From Limnohabitans sp. Hippo3 (lineage in GTDB: Bacteria; Pseudomonadota; Gammaproteobacteria; Burkholderiales; Burkholderiaceae_C), in NCBI RefSeq assembly GCF_003063665.1, contig NZ_NESF01000001.1:744001-808000 (forward strand): a DNA stretch of 64,000 nucleotides. Reading direction: 5' to 3'. This document shows positions 43,747 to 53,258 of the stretch, piece by piece. Each line of letters starts with the position of its first letter. Position 1 is the stretch's first letter. The notes under the pieces are model-generated. The model searched no databases and was not told the origin of the DNA. It was given only the letters and a program-made list of their open reading frames with translations. The position numbers and the translations under genes were made by a program.

Positions 43747-45072
43747 ATGACACCGATGAACGACTCCGGGCAGGAAGCCCGACGCTTAAGCACCGTGCGC
43801 TGGATACTGGTTCTGGCCACCGTGGGCCTGATCTTTGACGGCTATGACCTGGTCGTTTATGGCGCCGTGGTCTCCACCTTTTTGCGCGATGCCAGCCAGA
43901 TTGGTACCGTGACGCCTGGCATCGCCGGGGCCTTGGGCAGCTACGCCTTGTTTGGTGTGGCTGTCGGCGCGTTTTTGGCCGGCTCGGTGGGCGACATCAT
44001 CGGGCGGCGCAAAGTCATGCTGGCCTCTTACGCCTGGTTCTCGGTCGGCATGGGCCTGACGGCCCTGTCCACCAGCACCCAGACCTTTGGCTGGATGCGC
44101 TTTGTCACGGGCATCGGCATCGGCTCCTTGGTGGCCACTACGGCAGCGCTGGTGTCCGAATACGCACCCAAGGACCGCAAGAACCTCTACATCGCCATTT
44201 GCAACGGAGGCATTCCGCTGGGTAGCCTGCTGTCGGCGGTGCTTGCCATCGTGCTGCTGGAACACATCGGCTGGCGAGGCATGTTCTGGATCGGCGCTGT
44301 TCCGATGGTCACCCTGCTGCCGCTGGCGTATTTCAAGATGCCCGAATCGGTCGCCTGGCTGGCCGCCCGTGGACGCCTAGAGGAAGCGCGTGTACTGTCC
44401 GAGCGCACCGGCGTGGCAATCCCTGTGGCCAGCAACCAAGCCACCACTGCGCGCAGCACCGGCAAGAGCGGCTTCGCGGGTCTGTTCAGCCGCGACTACC
44501 TGTTCCCCACCCTGGTCTTGGGTTGCATGAGCGCCACCGGCTTGCTGCTGGTGTACTCGCTCAACACCTGGCTGCCCGAGCTGATGCTGCGTGCGGGCTA
44601 CAACGCCAAAGGCTCGCTGTCCTTTTTGGCAGTGCTCAATGGCGGCTCGCTCTTTGGCGCGCTGGCGGCCTCACGCGCGGCCGACCACTTTGGTCCCAAG
44701 CCGGTCGTGGCGGCCAGCTTTGCCACGGGTGCCGCCGCGCTGGTAGTGCTGACCTTCAACTTCGAGTTGGCCGCCCTGCTGGCGGTGGTGGCCGTGGTCG
44801 GTCTGGGCACCAGCGGCACGCAAACCCTGATCTACGGCTTTGTCGCCAATTACTACCGCACGAATGTGCGTGCAGCCGGCGTGGCCTGGTGCGCAGGCTT
44901 TGGGCGCGTCGGCGGCATTGGCGGTCCTTTGCTGGGCAGCTTCCTGATCAGCGCGGGCCTCTCGCTGGACCTGATCTTCTACGTTCTGGCCGGCTTGGCT
45001 TTGCTGGGCGTCGGTCTGACCTTGCTGGTACCCCTGTCGCGCAGTGCTGTGCAAGGCCTCGCTTGGACATGA
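43747..45072 (+). CDS. aromatic acid:H+ symporter (MFS, AAHS type)
   Basis: The 441-residue protein has 12 predicted helices and the AAHS signatures: an N-terminal DGYDLVVYGAVVS with the essential Asp pair, GSVGDIIGRRKVMLASYAWF (MFS loop) and PESVAWLAARGR. AAHS carriers such as PcaK, BenK and MhbT import aromatic acids with protons; the setting makes 3-hydroxybenzoate or gentisate the likely substrate. The start at 43747 is chosen (43756 also possible); an earlier in-frame ATG at 43714 lies immediately after a terminator. Confidence 0.88.
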   Translation: MTPMNDSGQEARRLSTVRWILVLATVGLIFDGYDLVVYGAVVSTFLRDASQIGTVTPGIAGALGSYALFGVAVGAFLAGSVGDIIGRRKVMLASYAWFSVGMGLTALSTSTQTFGWMRFVTGIGIGSLVATTAALVSEYAPKDRKNLYIAICNGGIPLGSLLSAVLAIVLLEHIGWRGMFWIGAVPMVTLLPLAYFKMPESVAWLAARGRLEEARVLSERTGVAIPVASNQATTARSTGKSGFAGLFSRDYLFPTLVLGCMSATGLLLVYSLNTWLPELMLRAGYNAKGSLSFLAVLNGGSLFGALAASRAADHFGPKPVVAASFATGAAALVVLTFNFELAALLAVVAVVGLGTSGTQTLIYGFVANYYRTNVRAAGVAWCAGFGRVGGIGGPLLGSFLISAGLSLDLIFYVLAGLALLGVGLTLLVPLSRSAVQGLAWT

Positions 45073-45133
45073 GCGCGGGTTGTCTACTGCGCCGCCCCCC
45101 ATTTTTCATCCAACTTTTTCAACCATTCTCACC

Positions 45134-46120
45134 ATGAAAAAATTCCGTCGCCATTTGCTGATCAGCGCCTTCTGCGCCCTGTCGTCTGCAGCCATCCTGC
45201 CTGTGCAGGCCCAAGCCACTTACCCCACCAAGGCCGTCACCATCACCACCGCCTTTGCTGCGGGCAGTGGCCCGGACGCCGTGTTGCGCCAGGTCTCGGA
45301 CAAACTGTCCAAACTCTGGAACCAGCCCGTCTTGGTGAACAACAAACCCGGTGGCGGTGGCTTCATCGCCATGGATTCGGTGCAACGCCTGCCCGCCGAT
45401 GGCTACAACCTGCTACAACTCGACAGCGAACACCTGGCCGCCGTGCCTTATTTGTACAAGTCCAAAAACTTTGTCACCCTGAACACCTTCGACCCGGTGG
45501 CCCCCCTGTTCAGAACCCCCTTCTTCATCGCCGTCTCCACTGAATCCAAGTGGCAGAGCCTGAAAGACCTGGTGGCCGATGCCAAGTCATCGCCAGGCAA
45601 GGTCAGCTTTGGCTCCTGGGGCATTGGCAGCCCGGGCCATCTGGGCGGCGAAGAAATCGAATTGCTGAGCAGCGTGGACATGACACACGTGGCTTTCCGC
45701 GAAGTCTCCCAGCTCTACACCGGCGTGGCCACGGGCGACATCCAGTGGGCATTTGCCTCCATCCCGTCGAGCGCAGGGGTGTTCAAGTCCGGCAAGATCC
45801 GCTACCTCGCCATTGCGGCGCCCAAGCGTGCCCCTCAGATGCCCAACGTGCCCACCGCGGCCGAAGCCGGTGGCCCCAAGGGGCTGGACGTGAACTCCTT
45901 CGTCGTGCTGGTCGCCCCCAAAGGCCTGCCTGCTGACGTGACGGCACGCATCAATGCCGATGTCCAAAAGGTGATGGCCGATCCCGACATCAAAGCGCGT
46001 TACAACACTTTTGCGTTTGAAGCGCTGAACTGGTCACCTGACGAAATTCGCAAGCAAGCAGAGATCAAAAGCAAAACATACGGCAAGCTGGTCGCCCGCA
46101 AGAACATCAGCCTCGAATAA
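45134..46120 (+). CDS. Bug/TctC family periplasmic binding protein
   Basis: The 328-residue protein has a signal peptide (MKKFRRHLLISAFCALSSAA, cleavage near QAQA) and the Bug-family pattern: YPTKAVTITTAFAAGSGPD, WNQPVLVNNKPGGGGFIAMD, and VSFGSWGIGSPGHLGGEEIE, with IRYLAIAAPKRAPQMPNVPT. Bug proteins bind carboxylates; no TctA/TctB permease is nearby, so it is one of the many orphan members. Its place inside the gentisate cluster suggests a hydroxybenzoate ligand (inference). Compare the decayed relative at 9.2-10.1 kb. Confidence 0.9.
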   Translation: MKKFRRHLLISAFCALSSAAILPVQAQATYPTKAVTITTAFAAGSGPDAVLRQVSDKLSKLWNQPVLVNNKPGGGGFIAMDSVQRLPADGYNLLQLDSEHLAAVPYLYKSKNFVTLNTFDPVAPLFRTPFFIAVSTESKWQSLKDLVADAKSSPGKVSFGSWGIGSPGHLGGEEIELLSSVDMTHVAFREVSQLYTGVATGDIQWAFASIPSSAGVFKSGKIRYLAIAAPKRAPQMPNVPTAAEAGGPKGLDVNSFVVLVAPKGLPADVTARINADVQKVMADPDIKARYNTFAFEALNWSPDEIRKQAEIKSKTYGKLVARKNISLE

Positions 46121-46259
46121 TTGCTCTAGCCCCAGACCCGGGGATTTTCTGATCGCCCCGCCAGAACTCGACTATATTTTCGACACCCTGGTCAAGCTGA
46201 ACCGGGCTAAGCACCCTGCTCAGCCATTTCAACTTGCCCCTTGTACGACGGAACACACC

Positions 46260-46895
46260 ATGAAGCTCTACAACTTTTTCCGCAGCGGCACCTCGCACCG
46301 CCTGCGCATCGCACTCAACCTCAAAGGCATCGCCACCGACTACGTGGCGGTGGACCTGCGCGTGGAGGAACACCTGAAAGACGCCTTCAAAGCGGTCAAC
46401 CCGCAGCAGCTGGTGCCCGCGCTCGACACGGGTGAGCAGGTGCTGATCCAGTCGCCCGCCATCATCGAATGGCTGGAAGAAAAATACCCTACGCCCGCGC
46501 TGCTGCCCACCGATGTCAACCAACGCGCCCATGTGCGTGCCCTGGCCGCCATCGTCGGCTGCGACATCCACCCCATCAACAACCGTCGCATTCTGGAAAC
46601 CCTGCGCAAGCAGTTCGGAGCCAACGAAGAAGCGGTGAACGCCTGGTGCGCCACCTGGATCAGCGCAGGCTTTGACGCCTACGAAGCCCTGATCGCGGCC
46701 GACCCACAGCGTGGCCGCTTCAGTTTTGGCGACACGCCCACTCTGGCCGATGTGTACCTGATCCCCCAGGTCGAAAGCGCCCGCCGCTTCAAGGTGGACC
46801 TGACCCGCTGGTCGCTGATCATGGGCGTGGAAAAAGCCTGCAACGAACTGGATGCGTTCAAGAACGCCGCGCCCATGGCGCAACCTGACGCCTGA
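46260..46895 (+). CDS. nagL: maleylpyruvate isomerase (zeta-class GST)
   Basis: The 211-residue zeta-class glutathione transferase has the SGTSHRLRIALNLKG motif (canonical maleylacetoacetate/maleylpyruvate isomerases have SSxSxRVRIAL) at residue 9 and the GST thioredoxin-fold QSPAIIEWLEE. It isomerises maleylpyruvate to fumarylpyruvate using glutathione. MaiA (maleylacetoacetate isomerase) is the alternative, but no homogentisate gene is near. It completes the gentisate pathway at a distance from the dioxygenase, separated by the two transport genes. Confidence 0.88.
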   Translation: MKLYNFFRSGTSHRLRIALNLKGIATDYVAVDLRVEEHLKDAFKAVNPQQLVPALDTGEQVLIQSPAIIEWLEEKYPTPALLPTDVNQRAHVRALAAIVGCDIHPINNRRILETLRKQFGANEEAVNAWCATWISAGFDAYEALIAADPQRGRFSFGDTPTLADVYLIPQVESARRFKVDLTRWSLIMGVEKACNELDAFKNAAPMAQPDA

Positions 46896-46919
46896 GCGCG
46901 CAGACCGCCTGCAAAACAT

Positions 46920-46979
46920 GTCGGGGCTGAAGCCACCGACCTGGAATAAATTGTGCAGGTCGGCGGCTTCAGCCCCGAC
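46920..46979. repeat. 60-bp inverted repeat / bidirectional terminator
   Basis: Two 24-base arms (left starting GTCGGGGCTGAAGCCACCG, right ending its complement) pair with one G-T wobble and enclose a 12-base AT-rich loop. Outside the arms TTTT follows on both strands, so it can terminate both the isomerase gene (plus) and the aldo/keto reductase gene (minus). The arm length and near-perfect pairing also suggest a mobile palindromic unit. Confidence 0.75.
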
Positions 46980-47017
46980 GTTTTATGCACCGCACCTTCT
47001 GGCGCTGGGTGCAAATT

Positions 47018-48019
47018 TCAGCCAAACACCTCGGTATCCACCTCGCTGTTGGCTTGTGCGTTGTACCGATCCCCCACCACGGTGCGCTGGTTGATCAGGG
47101 CATCAAGCCGCGCCATCACACCGGCGTCGAACTGTACATCCACTGCCGCCAGATCGTCGAGCAGGTGGTCCACCGAGGTGGTGCCGGGAATCGGGATGAT
47201 GTCCTCGCCTTGGTGCAGCAGCCAGGCCAGGGCCAGTTGCGAGGGGCTGCAACCGGCCTCTTGTGCCAGCGCGTTGTAGGCGGGCAGCAGCTTCAGGTTG
47301 GCGGCGTAGTTGTCGGGTGCAAAGCGGGGCATGGTGCGGCGGATGTCTTTGGCGTCCAAACCCGCGATGTCGAGCGGGCCACACAAAAAGCCTCGCGCCA
47401 CTGGGCTGAAGGCCACAAAGGCCACACCCAGTTCGCGACACGCTTGCAGCACCGCGATTTCGGGGTTGCGGGTCCACAGCGAATACTCGGTTTGCAGCGC
47501 CGCAATCGGGTGCACGGCATGCGCTTTGCGCAAGGTGGTGGCCGACACCTCGGACAGACCAATGCTCTGGATTTTGCCCTGGCGCACCAGGTCGCTCAGA
47601 GCACCCACACTCTCTTCGATCGGCACTTTTTTGTCCCAGCGGTGCAGGTAATACAGATCGATCACATCGGTCTGCAGGCGACGCAGCGCGTCTTCGCAGG
47701 TCTTTTTGATCGTCTCGGGTCGGCCATCAATCACGCGCACTTTGCTGCCGTCGCTTTGCTCAACGCCTTGCATGCCGCATTTGCTGGCCAAGGTGAATTT
47801 CTGACGGTGCGGTTTAAGCACATTACCGACCAGCGTCTCGTTGGCTCCAAAACCATACAAGGCGGCGGTGTCAAAGAAAGTCACACCCTGGTCCAGGGCG
47901 GTGAGCAGCACACGCTCGCCCTGTTGGGCCGAGACAGGTGCCCCGTAAGCATGGCTGAGGTTCATGCAGCCCAAGCCGATGGCGCTGACGGAAAAGGAGG
48001 CGATTTGGCGGTTTTTCAT
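47018..48019 (-). CDS. aldo/keto reductase
   Basis: The 333-residue protein is an AKR with the catalytic tetrad: FFDTAALYGFGANETLVG (Asp, Tyr), LASKCGM (Lys) and DLYYLHRWDKK (His). It ends in the NADP-binding PIPGTTSVDHLLDDLAA segment. Substrate not predictable. It is convergent with the maleylpyruvate isomerase gene and shares the long palindrome as terminator. Start at 48019 (MKNRQIASF). Confidence 0.9.
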   Translation of the reverse strand: MKNRQIASFSVSAIGLGCMNLSHAYGAPVSAQQGERVLLTALDQGVTFFDTAALYGFGANETLVGNVLKPHRQKFTLASKCGMQGVEQSDGSKVRVIDGRPETIKKTCEDALRRLQTDVIDLYYLHRWDKKVPIEESVGALSDLVRQGKIQSIGLSEVSATTLRKAHAVHPIAALQTEYSLWTRNPEIAVLQACRELGVAFVAFSPVARGFLCGPLDIAGLDAKDIRRTMPRFAPDNYAANLKLLPAYNALAQEAGCSPSQLALAWLLHQGEDIIPIPGTTSVDHLLDDLAAVDVQFDAGVMARLDALINQRTVVGDRYNAQANSEVDTEVFG

Positions 48020-48085
48020 GCCGGTATCTTAGACGCTCGCTTCGGCCCGCTGCCCAGGCCACCGAAGGCTCGCAGGGCAGCGGCC

Positions 48086-51000
48086 TCAATCGGTAGACAC
48101 CGCCAAAAGCACTTTGGGCACAAACGCCGATGCAGAGCTGGCCTTGGCCACCATGGGCGCACCCAGAAACAACTGGGCTGCCGGCACATTCAGACCCAGC
48201 AGAGCCTCGCGCACCGCTTGGGCGCGGGCTTGGGCCAGTTCGCGCATGTCCGTTTCATCCACGGCAATCGCCGCCAGCAGCAAAGCTTCCATGTCGGCGG
48301 GTGGCATGTCCTTGACCAAGCCGAGCACATTGCGGGGCTTGGGGATCGGCGAGCGGCGGTACACCGACTGGAGCAAAGCGGGGTATTCCTCTGGGCTCAC
48401 TTGCCGCACGGGGACCGCGGCCTGCGCGTCACGGGGCTGGCGTCGGCGTTTTTCAGCCATGACCGCTTCGCGCAGCTGGGCTCTGCGCCAGGCGTCGCGC
48501 TCGTTCTCCATGTCCGCTTCGCCGGTCAAAGTCAGGCGCAAAGCCGGCTTGTCGATCACCATCCGGGCCACGGTCTCCAGCTTCTGCCGGGACGCCGCAT
48601 CGAAATGGGCAGTACCCGGCGCGAACTCGATTTGCTGCAGCTGCTCTTCCCCCGAGAAAGCCCCCGAAATCAGACTGAAAGGCGAAAGGATGGCTTTGCC
48701 AATCAGGTTGAGGACCATTTTCCAGACGATGGGCCCCACGCGAAAGTCCGGGTCATTGATGGAACCACTGACCGGCAGATTGATATCGATCACCCCATTG
48801 CGATCGGCCAGTAAAGCGACCGCAAGCTTGACCGGCAGGTTGGGGGCATCCACACTGTCCGAGCGCTCGCCAAAGCGCAACTGGTTCAGAACAATCTGAT
48901 GCGTCGCCTGAAGCTGGCCATCTGCACCGATCCGGTAATTGACCTCAGCCGAAAGCTTGCCCCGCTCAATGCCATAACCCGCATATTTGTTGCTGTACGG
49001 TGAGAGTTGTGGCAACTCCAGATCGCGCACCTGCCCCCGCACGTCCAGGGCCACAGGCCGCGTGAGGGGATTGATGCGGCCCGAGATCTCCAGGCTGCCA
49101 GAACCCGCTACGCGGCCACGTAAGCTCAGGTCAGCCAAGGCCGTATCGGCCCCACTCGCCTGGCTGGACAAGGCCCCCAAACTGCCCGCCAGCTCGGTGA
49201 TGTCTGCCGAGTAGTTGGGTCGAATGAACTGGTCGGAAAACAAAACACGACCCTTGACCACCCCAATGGGTCCCAATTCGATCAAGGCCGGTGCAACGGG
49301 TGGTTGCGAGGCGGCAGAGGGGGCTGACGGGGCTGACGGCTCGGCCTTGATCAGGTTTTGCAAATTGAGCTGGCCCTGAGGATCGATGGCCACGCGCGCA
49401 AAGAAATCGCTCAAGGCTGTCTCTGCAATTTTCAAACGCGTCATTGCACCCGCGTCCACCTTCAGCTCAAGCCCGCGCAAACTCAGGGTCTGGGTGTCCA
49501 GCAAAGGCTCTCCGTCCGATCGGTTCAGCGCCCGGAGGTTGTCAACCGAGAGATGACCTCGCGCATTCAGGCCCAGCCCCGCATCGGGCATGGTCAGATT
49601 AAGGCCGCCTGAGTAACTCAACTCCGCCCTTCGCAAATCGAAGTTGACCCGGTCTGCCCAATAGCCGCGCAGTCTGTGCAAGGGAAAACGGCTCATTTGC
49701 AAACGACCTTGGACTTCCAAGGGTGTTGCTTTCGCTTGTCCGGCTGCCACAGAGGGCAAGCGGAACGCCCCTTCAAAACCCAGTTTGCCCGGCTCGCGGC
49801 GCTGCGCCCCGGTGATGAAATCGCCTTTGACCGTGGTCATTTGCGGCGATGCCGACAAAGGCTGCCAAGCGCCAATGCTGAGGTTAAAGTCCCGCGCATC
49901 CACCTTGGCACCCCCGAGCACAAATCGGTCGTCCAGGTTCAATACACCACCGGTGATCTGCATTGGCCCCATCGCCAATTGCCAGGGCTTGGCGGGCACC
50001 TCTGCGGGCTCAGCAACAGGGGGGGCAATTCGCCAGTCCTCGACCATCCAGCGCCCCTGGGGGTTGCGGCTGACATTCAGCAGGGGTCGGCGCCAGGCTA
50101 CCCGCCCCACACTGGCCTGCTGCCTGAAAATATCCACGTCAAGCTGCTCAATGGCCAGCTCGGCCCATCCGGCCTCGGGCTGCTCAGGCGTTCCCAGCAA
50201 GACATCGGTCATGCGGATCTGTGGCGCCTTGAGCACCAAGGAAGATGGCGTGGTGCCTGCAGCAGCTCGCCAGTCCAGACTGAGCTCGGCAGAAGATTGG
50301 CCGTTCAGGCCCGGGCGAAACCGCGGGGCCCAATAGGGCGCTATGGTTTTGAGCGGAACATCGCGCCACGTCATGCGCGTCTGAGCACTGCGCAGGTCGG
50401 TCGTCCCTTCCCATGACACCTTCGCCCCCTGCAAAAGGGCTTGCCCACGAAAGGATGCCGCTTGCCGGCTAGGCCAACTGAAGTCCTGCCCTTCGACCGC
50501 CAGCGCCGTCAATGCCAGACTGGCGGGCATGGCCACTGCAGCGTCCTGCCAATGCAGTTGCCCTGCGCTGATTTGAAGACGCTTGAGAGCGAAGTCAGCG
50601 CCCTTGGCCGGCGCTGTATCTGTCGCTTGGCTTACCGGCGCCTGGGCCTGGGGTGCCTGCGGCAGGAAAGCGCGCTGCAAACGGAGCCAGTTCAATGCCC
50701 CACCCGCGTCACGCCGCAAGTGCACCACCGGCTTGTCCAGACTCAAGGTGTCGAGTTTGAACACGCCATCCAAAGGGCGCCAGGCATCGATCTTCAAGTC
50801 CAGGCCACCCAGCTGCAACAAAGGCACATCGGTGCGGTTCAGCTTCTCATGGAGTATCAGACCCTGCAAACCCAGATGACCCGAGACCGACAATTCGGGC
50901 GAGGTGTGTTGACGGAAATCAAGGCGAATGTCCATATCAAGCTGCCCGTCTGCCAATCGAACAGGCCAGGCTGCAGGCCAATAAGGCAGGTAGGGTTTGA

Positions 51001-51700
51001 CATCGAGCCCTTTGATCTGAAAGCGGGCTTGCGTGCGTCGCTCCGGAGCAAACGGGGTCGTTTCTGCATCGGAGTCAAAGCTGGAGCCATTGAACTGGAA
51101 GGCCAGCCTCGGATGGGTGGCGACCTCGCGTCGACCGCCAATGTTGCTCAAAAAAGGGATGTCCAGATGCACATCGCTCAGCGTGTGGATGACCGATTTG
51201 GGTTCATCCCGAAACTGAACGCCACCGCCAAGGATTTGAATGTTGAACAGGGACAAACGGGGAACACCCGAGCCCTTGGAATCGCCAGACGCGAAACGTG
51301 CCAGAACATCGTCGATGTCAAAACGGCCTTGCCCGAAGTGCGTCAGCTGCAGCTGCGGATTGCGCACCAGCACGGCATCGGCCACGGGCGCCCATAAAAA
51401 CAGGGACTGCAATGAGGCGTTGACTTCGACCTCGTCGACACCCAACTGGGCTTGTGAAACCGGGTCTTTAGCCTCGGCGGATGCCACACGCACACCACGC
51501 AGAATCAAGCGCATGGACCAAGGCCGAAAAACCACTTGGTCGACTGTGACCACACGCCCCAGCGCCGCAGTGCCCTGCTTTTCGATTTGCCACTGAACCA
51601 GTGCCGGCAGTGCCGCCCAACTGACCGCCCAGAGCACCGCCACCCCGAGCACGACAAACAAAACCCGGCGTTGCCAGCGCTTGAGAAGGCCCACATTCAT
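48086..51700 (-). CDS. DUF748 (AsmA-like) envelope protein, 1204 aa
   Basis: One N-terminal membrane helix (about residues 13-32, VLFVVLGVAVLWAVSWAAL) anchors a large periplasmic protein made of repeated beta-rich segments as in DUF748/AsmA-like proteins (FRPWSMRLILRGVRVASAEA, LNWLRLQRAFLP and similar). Near residue 1040 it ends in an OmpA-like segment: IEFAPGTAHFDAASRQKLET. AsmA-like proteins include bridge-like lipid carriers between inner and outer membranes, so phospholipid transport or outer-membrane biogenesis is possible (inference). The ATG at 51700 begins the membrane anchor. It lies alone, downstream of the Crp-PAS gene on the same strand with a 170-base gap. Confidence 0.87.
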   Translation of the reverse strand: MNVGLLKRWQRRVLFVVLGVAVLWAVSWAALPALVQWQIEKQGTAALGRVVTVDQVVFRPWSMRLILRGVRVASAEAKDPVSQAQLGVDEVEVNASLQSLFLWAPVADAVLVRNPQLQLTHFGQGRFDIDDVLARFASGDSKGSGVPRLSLFNIQILGGGVQFRDEPKSVIHTLSDVHLDIPFLSNIGGRREVATHPRLAFQFNGSSFDSDAETTPFAPERRTQARFQIKGLDVKPYLPYWPAAWPVRLADGQLDMDIRLDFRQHTSPELSVSGHLGLQGLILHEKLNRTDVPLLQLGGLDLKIDAWRPLDGVFKLDTLSLDKPVVHLRRDAGGALNWLRLQRAFLPQAPQAQAPVSQATDTAPAKGADFALKRLQISAGQLHWQDAAVAMPASLALTALAVEGQDFSWPSRQAASFRGQALLQGAKVSWEGTTDLRSAQTRMTWRDVPLKTIAPYWAPRFRPGLNGQSSAELSLDWRAAAGTTPSSLVLKAPQIRMTDVLLGTPEQPEAGWAELAIEQLDVDIFRQQASVGRVAWRRPLLNVSRNPQGRWMVEDWRIAPPVAEPAEVPAKPWQLAMGPMQITGGVLNLDDRFVLGGAKVDARDFNLSIGAWQPLSASPQMTTVKGDFITGAQRREPGKLGFEGAFRLPSVAAGQAKATPLEVQGRLQMSRFPLHRLRGYWADRVNFDLRRAELSYSGGLNLTMPDAGLGLNARGHLSVDNLRALNRSDGEPLLDTQTLSLRGLELKVDAGAMTRLKIAETALSDFFARVAIDPQGQLNLQNLIKAEPSAPSAPSAASQPPVAPALIELGPIGVVKGRVLFSDQFIRPNYSADITELAGSLGALSSQASGADTALADLSLRGRVAGSGSLEISGRINPLTRPVALDVRGQVRDLELPQLSPYSNKYAGYGIERGKLSAEVNYRIGADGQLQATHQIVLNQLRFGERSDSVDAPNLPVKLAVALLADRNGVIDINLPVSGSINDPDFRVGPIVWKMVLNLIGKAILSPFSLISGAFSGEEQLQQIEFAPGTAHFDAASRQKLETVARMVIDKPALRLTLTGEADMENERDAWRRAQLREAVMAEKRRRQPRDAQAAVPVRQVSPEEYPALLQSVYRRSPIPKPRNVLGLVKDMPPADMEALLLAAIAVDETDMRELAQARAQAVREALLGLNVPAAQLFLGAPMVAKASSASAFVPKVLLAVSTD

Positions 51701-51870
51701 GATCGACTCTTGGTAAAGAACAACAAGCCTGATTTTCGGCGATCCGGGGGCGCAAATGTAAGCCCACGGATACAAATTGGCCGAAACAGCCTTGGTTCTT
51801 TTTCACGGTACATCCACCAGACACCCCATCGCCCGGGTGTTCAGGCCTGCGGCCCACGCCGCAAGCTCAC

Positions 51871-53244
51871 TCAGGTGGACTTGGTCGCCTCCGCCATCAA
51901 ACCAGACACGGAAGGATGGAAGAAGGTCATCGGCATGCTCTGGACATCAATTTTTTCCAGTGCCGCGTCCTGCGCAAAGTGCTGCCAGTCTTCCAGCAAA
52001 CTCGCATTGGCGGAGACCAAGCGTCCCTGCGGGTCCTTGAACCACAGCATGAAAGGTTGTCTGGCCAAGCGCTCTTGCTGCTGACGCTCCAAGGCCAGTT
52101 CATGGGCTGCGATTTTTTTCTCTTCGGTCACATCGATCATCACCAGCCTGCACTCGTCGCCCATTTCATCAAGCGTGGCATCGATTCGCACCACCATCTC
52201 GGCGCGGTGTGAGGTGGCACAAAGGGTCACTTCGCAATAGCGACGGCACTTGCCGCTCAGAACTTCTTGGTGGAAGTTCAGAAACGAAGCTCGATCGGCC
52301 GGTGCGATGAAGTCCACCAGAGGGCTGAGGGTGCGCTGTGAACGCTGGATGTCCAGCATGATCGCGCCGGCCAGATTGGTTTGAACCACCCGACCCTGCG
52401 GATCCAGACTGACAAAACCGACCGGCGCGAAATCGTAAGCATCCTGGTATTTGTGCAAAAGCGCATGATCCTGCTCCCCGGCCTGCATGTCCTGCAGGTG
52501 TGCATTCTCTGCAAAGTCAGGTGAACGCTCCAGACGCTCATACAAACGCCGGGTTTCGGTACAGACCAAGGAAAAGCACTCGCAAACCGATTCGGCCAAA
52601 CCATCGCGGTCCCGGATATGGATTTTCCCGCGCCCACTGGACACCAGTCCTGCCGACTGCAATTTACCCAAAGCCTGCGTGATCGACTCACGACGAACAC
52701 CCAACATATTGGCAATCGTTTCGTGGGTCACGTTCAATTGGTCACTGCATACGGCATCCTGATTGAACAAGAGCCAATAACAAAGGCGTTCGATGACCGA
52801 ATGGTGGGCCACGCACACAATGCTCTGGGACATTTGCGTGATGAGCGACTGGACATAACAAAGGGCCAATTGCTGCAACTCCCGGCAACGGGTCAGTTCT
52901 GCCTGAAAAACATCGGCCGGCATTCTGTAGGCCTGACCGGCACACTGGACCACCGCACGGTGGTTCATGGAGCCACTGCCCAATACCAGTGACACACCCA
53001 CCATGCCATCACGACCGGTCATGGCCAATTCTGAGCTGTCGCCATCGGCGGTGTGTGAAACCAATGAAGTGGTGCACGTGGTCGGAAAATAAACAAACTC
53101 CAACGATGCGCCCGATTCGCAAATCACCTGCCCCGCAGTCAAATGGACCGGTTTGAGGTGTTCCGACAAGCGTGCATAGTGGCTCAAGGGAATACCGGCC
53201 AAAATCCTATTTTGTCGGGCACTTTCAGTCAGAGGGTAAGACAT
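51871..53244 (-). CDS. Crp/Fnr regulator with C-terminal PAS domains
   Basis: The 457-residue protein has a cyclic-nucleotide-type beta-roll (residues about 15-130, FVYFPTTCTTSLVS), a winged helix (HETIANMLGVRRESITQALG, about 172-195), then PAS 1 (about 265-385, DFAPVGFVSLDPQGRVVQTN, ending VMIDVTEEKK) and a short second PAS (about 395-457, FMLWFKDPQGRLVSANASLL). The second PAS stops well short of the usual 100 residues. A PAS added after a Crp winged helix is unusual. It is divergent from the repeat-protein gene and type I secretion operon, making it a candidate regulator. A 12-bp palindrome lies just upstream of its start. Confidence 0.85.
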   Translation of the reverse strand: MSYPLTESARQNRILAGIPLSHYARLSEHLKPVHLTAGQVICESGASLEFVYFPTTCTTSLVSHTADGDSSELAMTGRDGMVGVSLVLGSGSMNHRAVVQCAGQAYRMPADVFQAELTRCRELQQLALCYVQSLITQMSQSIVCVAHHSVIERLCYWLLFNQDAVCSDQLNVTHETIANMLGVRRESITQALGKLQSAGLVSSGRGKIHIRDRDGLAESVCECFSLVCTETRRLYERLERSPDFAENAHLQDMQAGEQDHALLHKYQDAYDFAPVGFVSLDPQGRVVQTNLAGAIMLDIQRSQRTLSPLVDFIAPADRASFLNFHQEVLSGKCRRYCEVTLCATSHRAEMVVRIDATLDEMGDECRLVMIDVTEEKKIAAHELALERQQQERLARQPFMLWFKDPQGRLVSANASLLEDWQHFAQDAALEKIDVQSMPMTFFHPSVSGLMAEATKST

Positions 53245-53258
53245 GGAAATCCTTTCTC

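Noticed and set aside
46129-46150. Terminator after the Bug-protein gene
   Set aside because: Only a 4-bp CCCC/GGGG stem precedes the TTTT; too weak to list.
51701-51870. Gene or regulatory site between the DUF748 gene and the Crp-PAS gene
   Set aside because: No open frame or strong palindrome seen.
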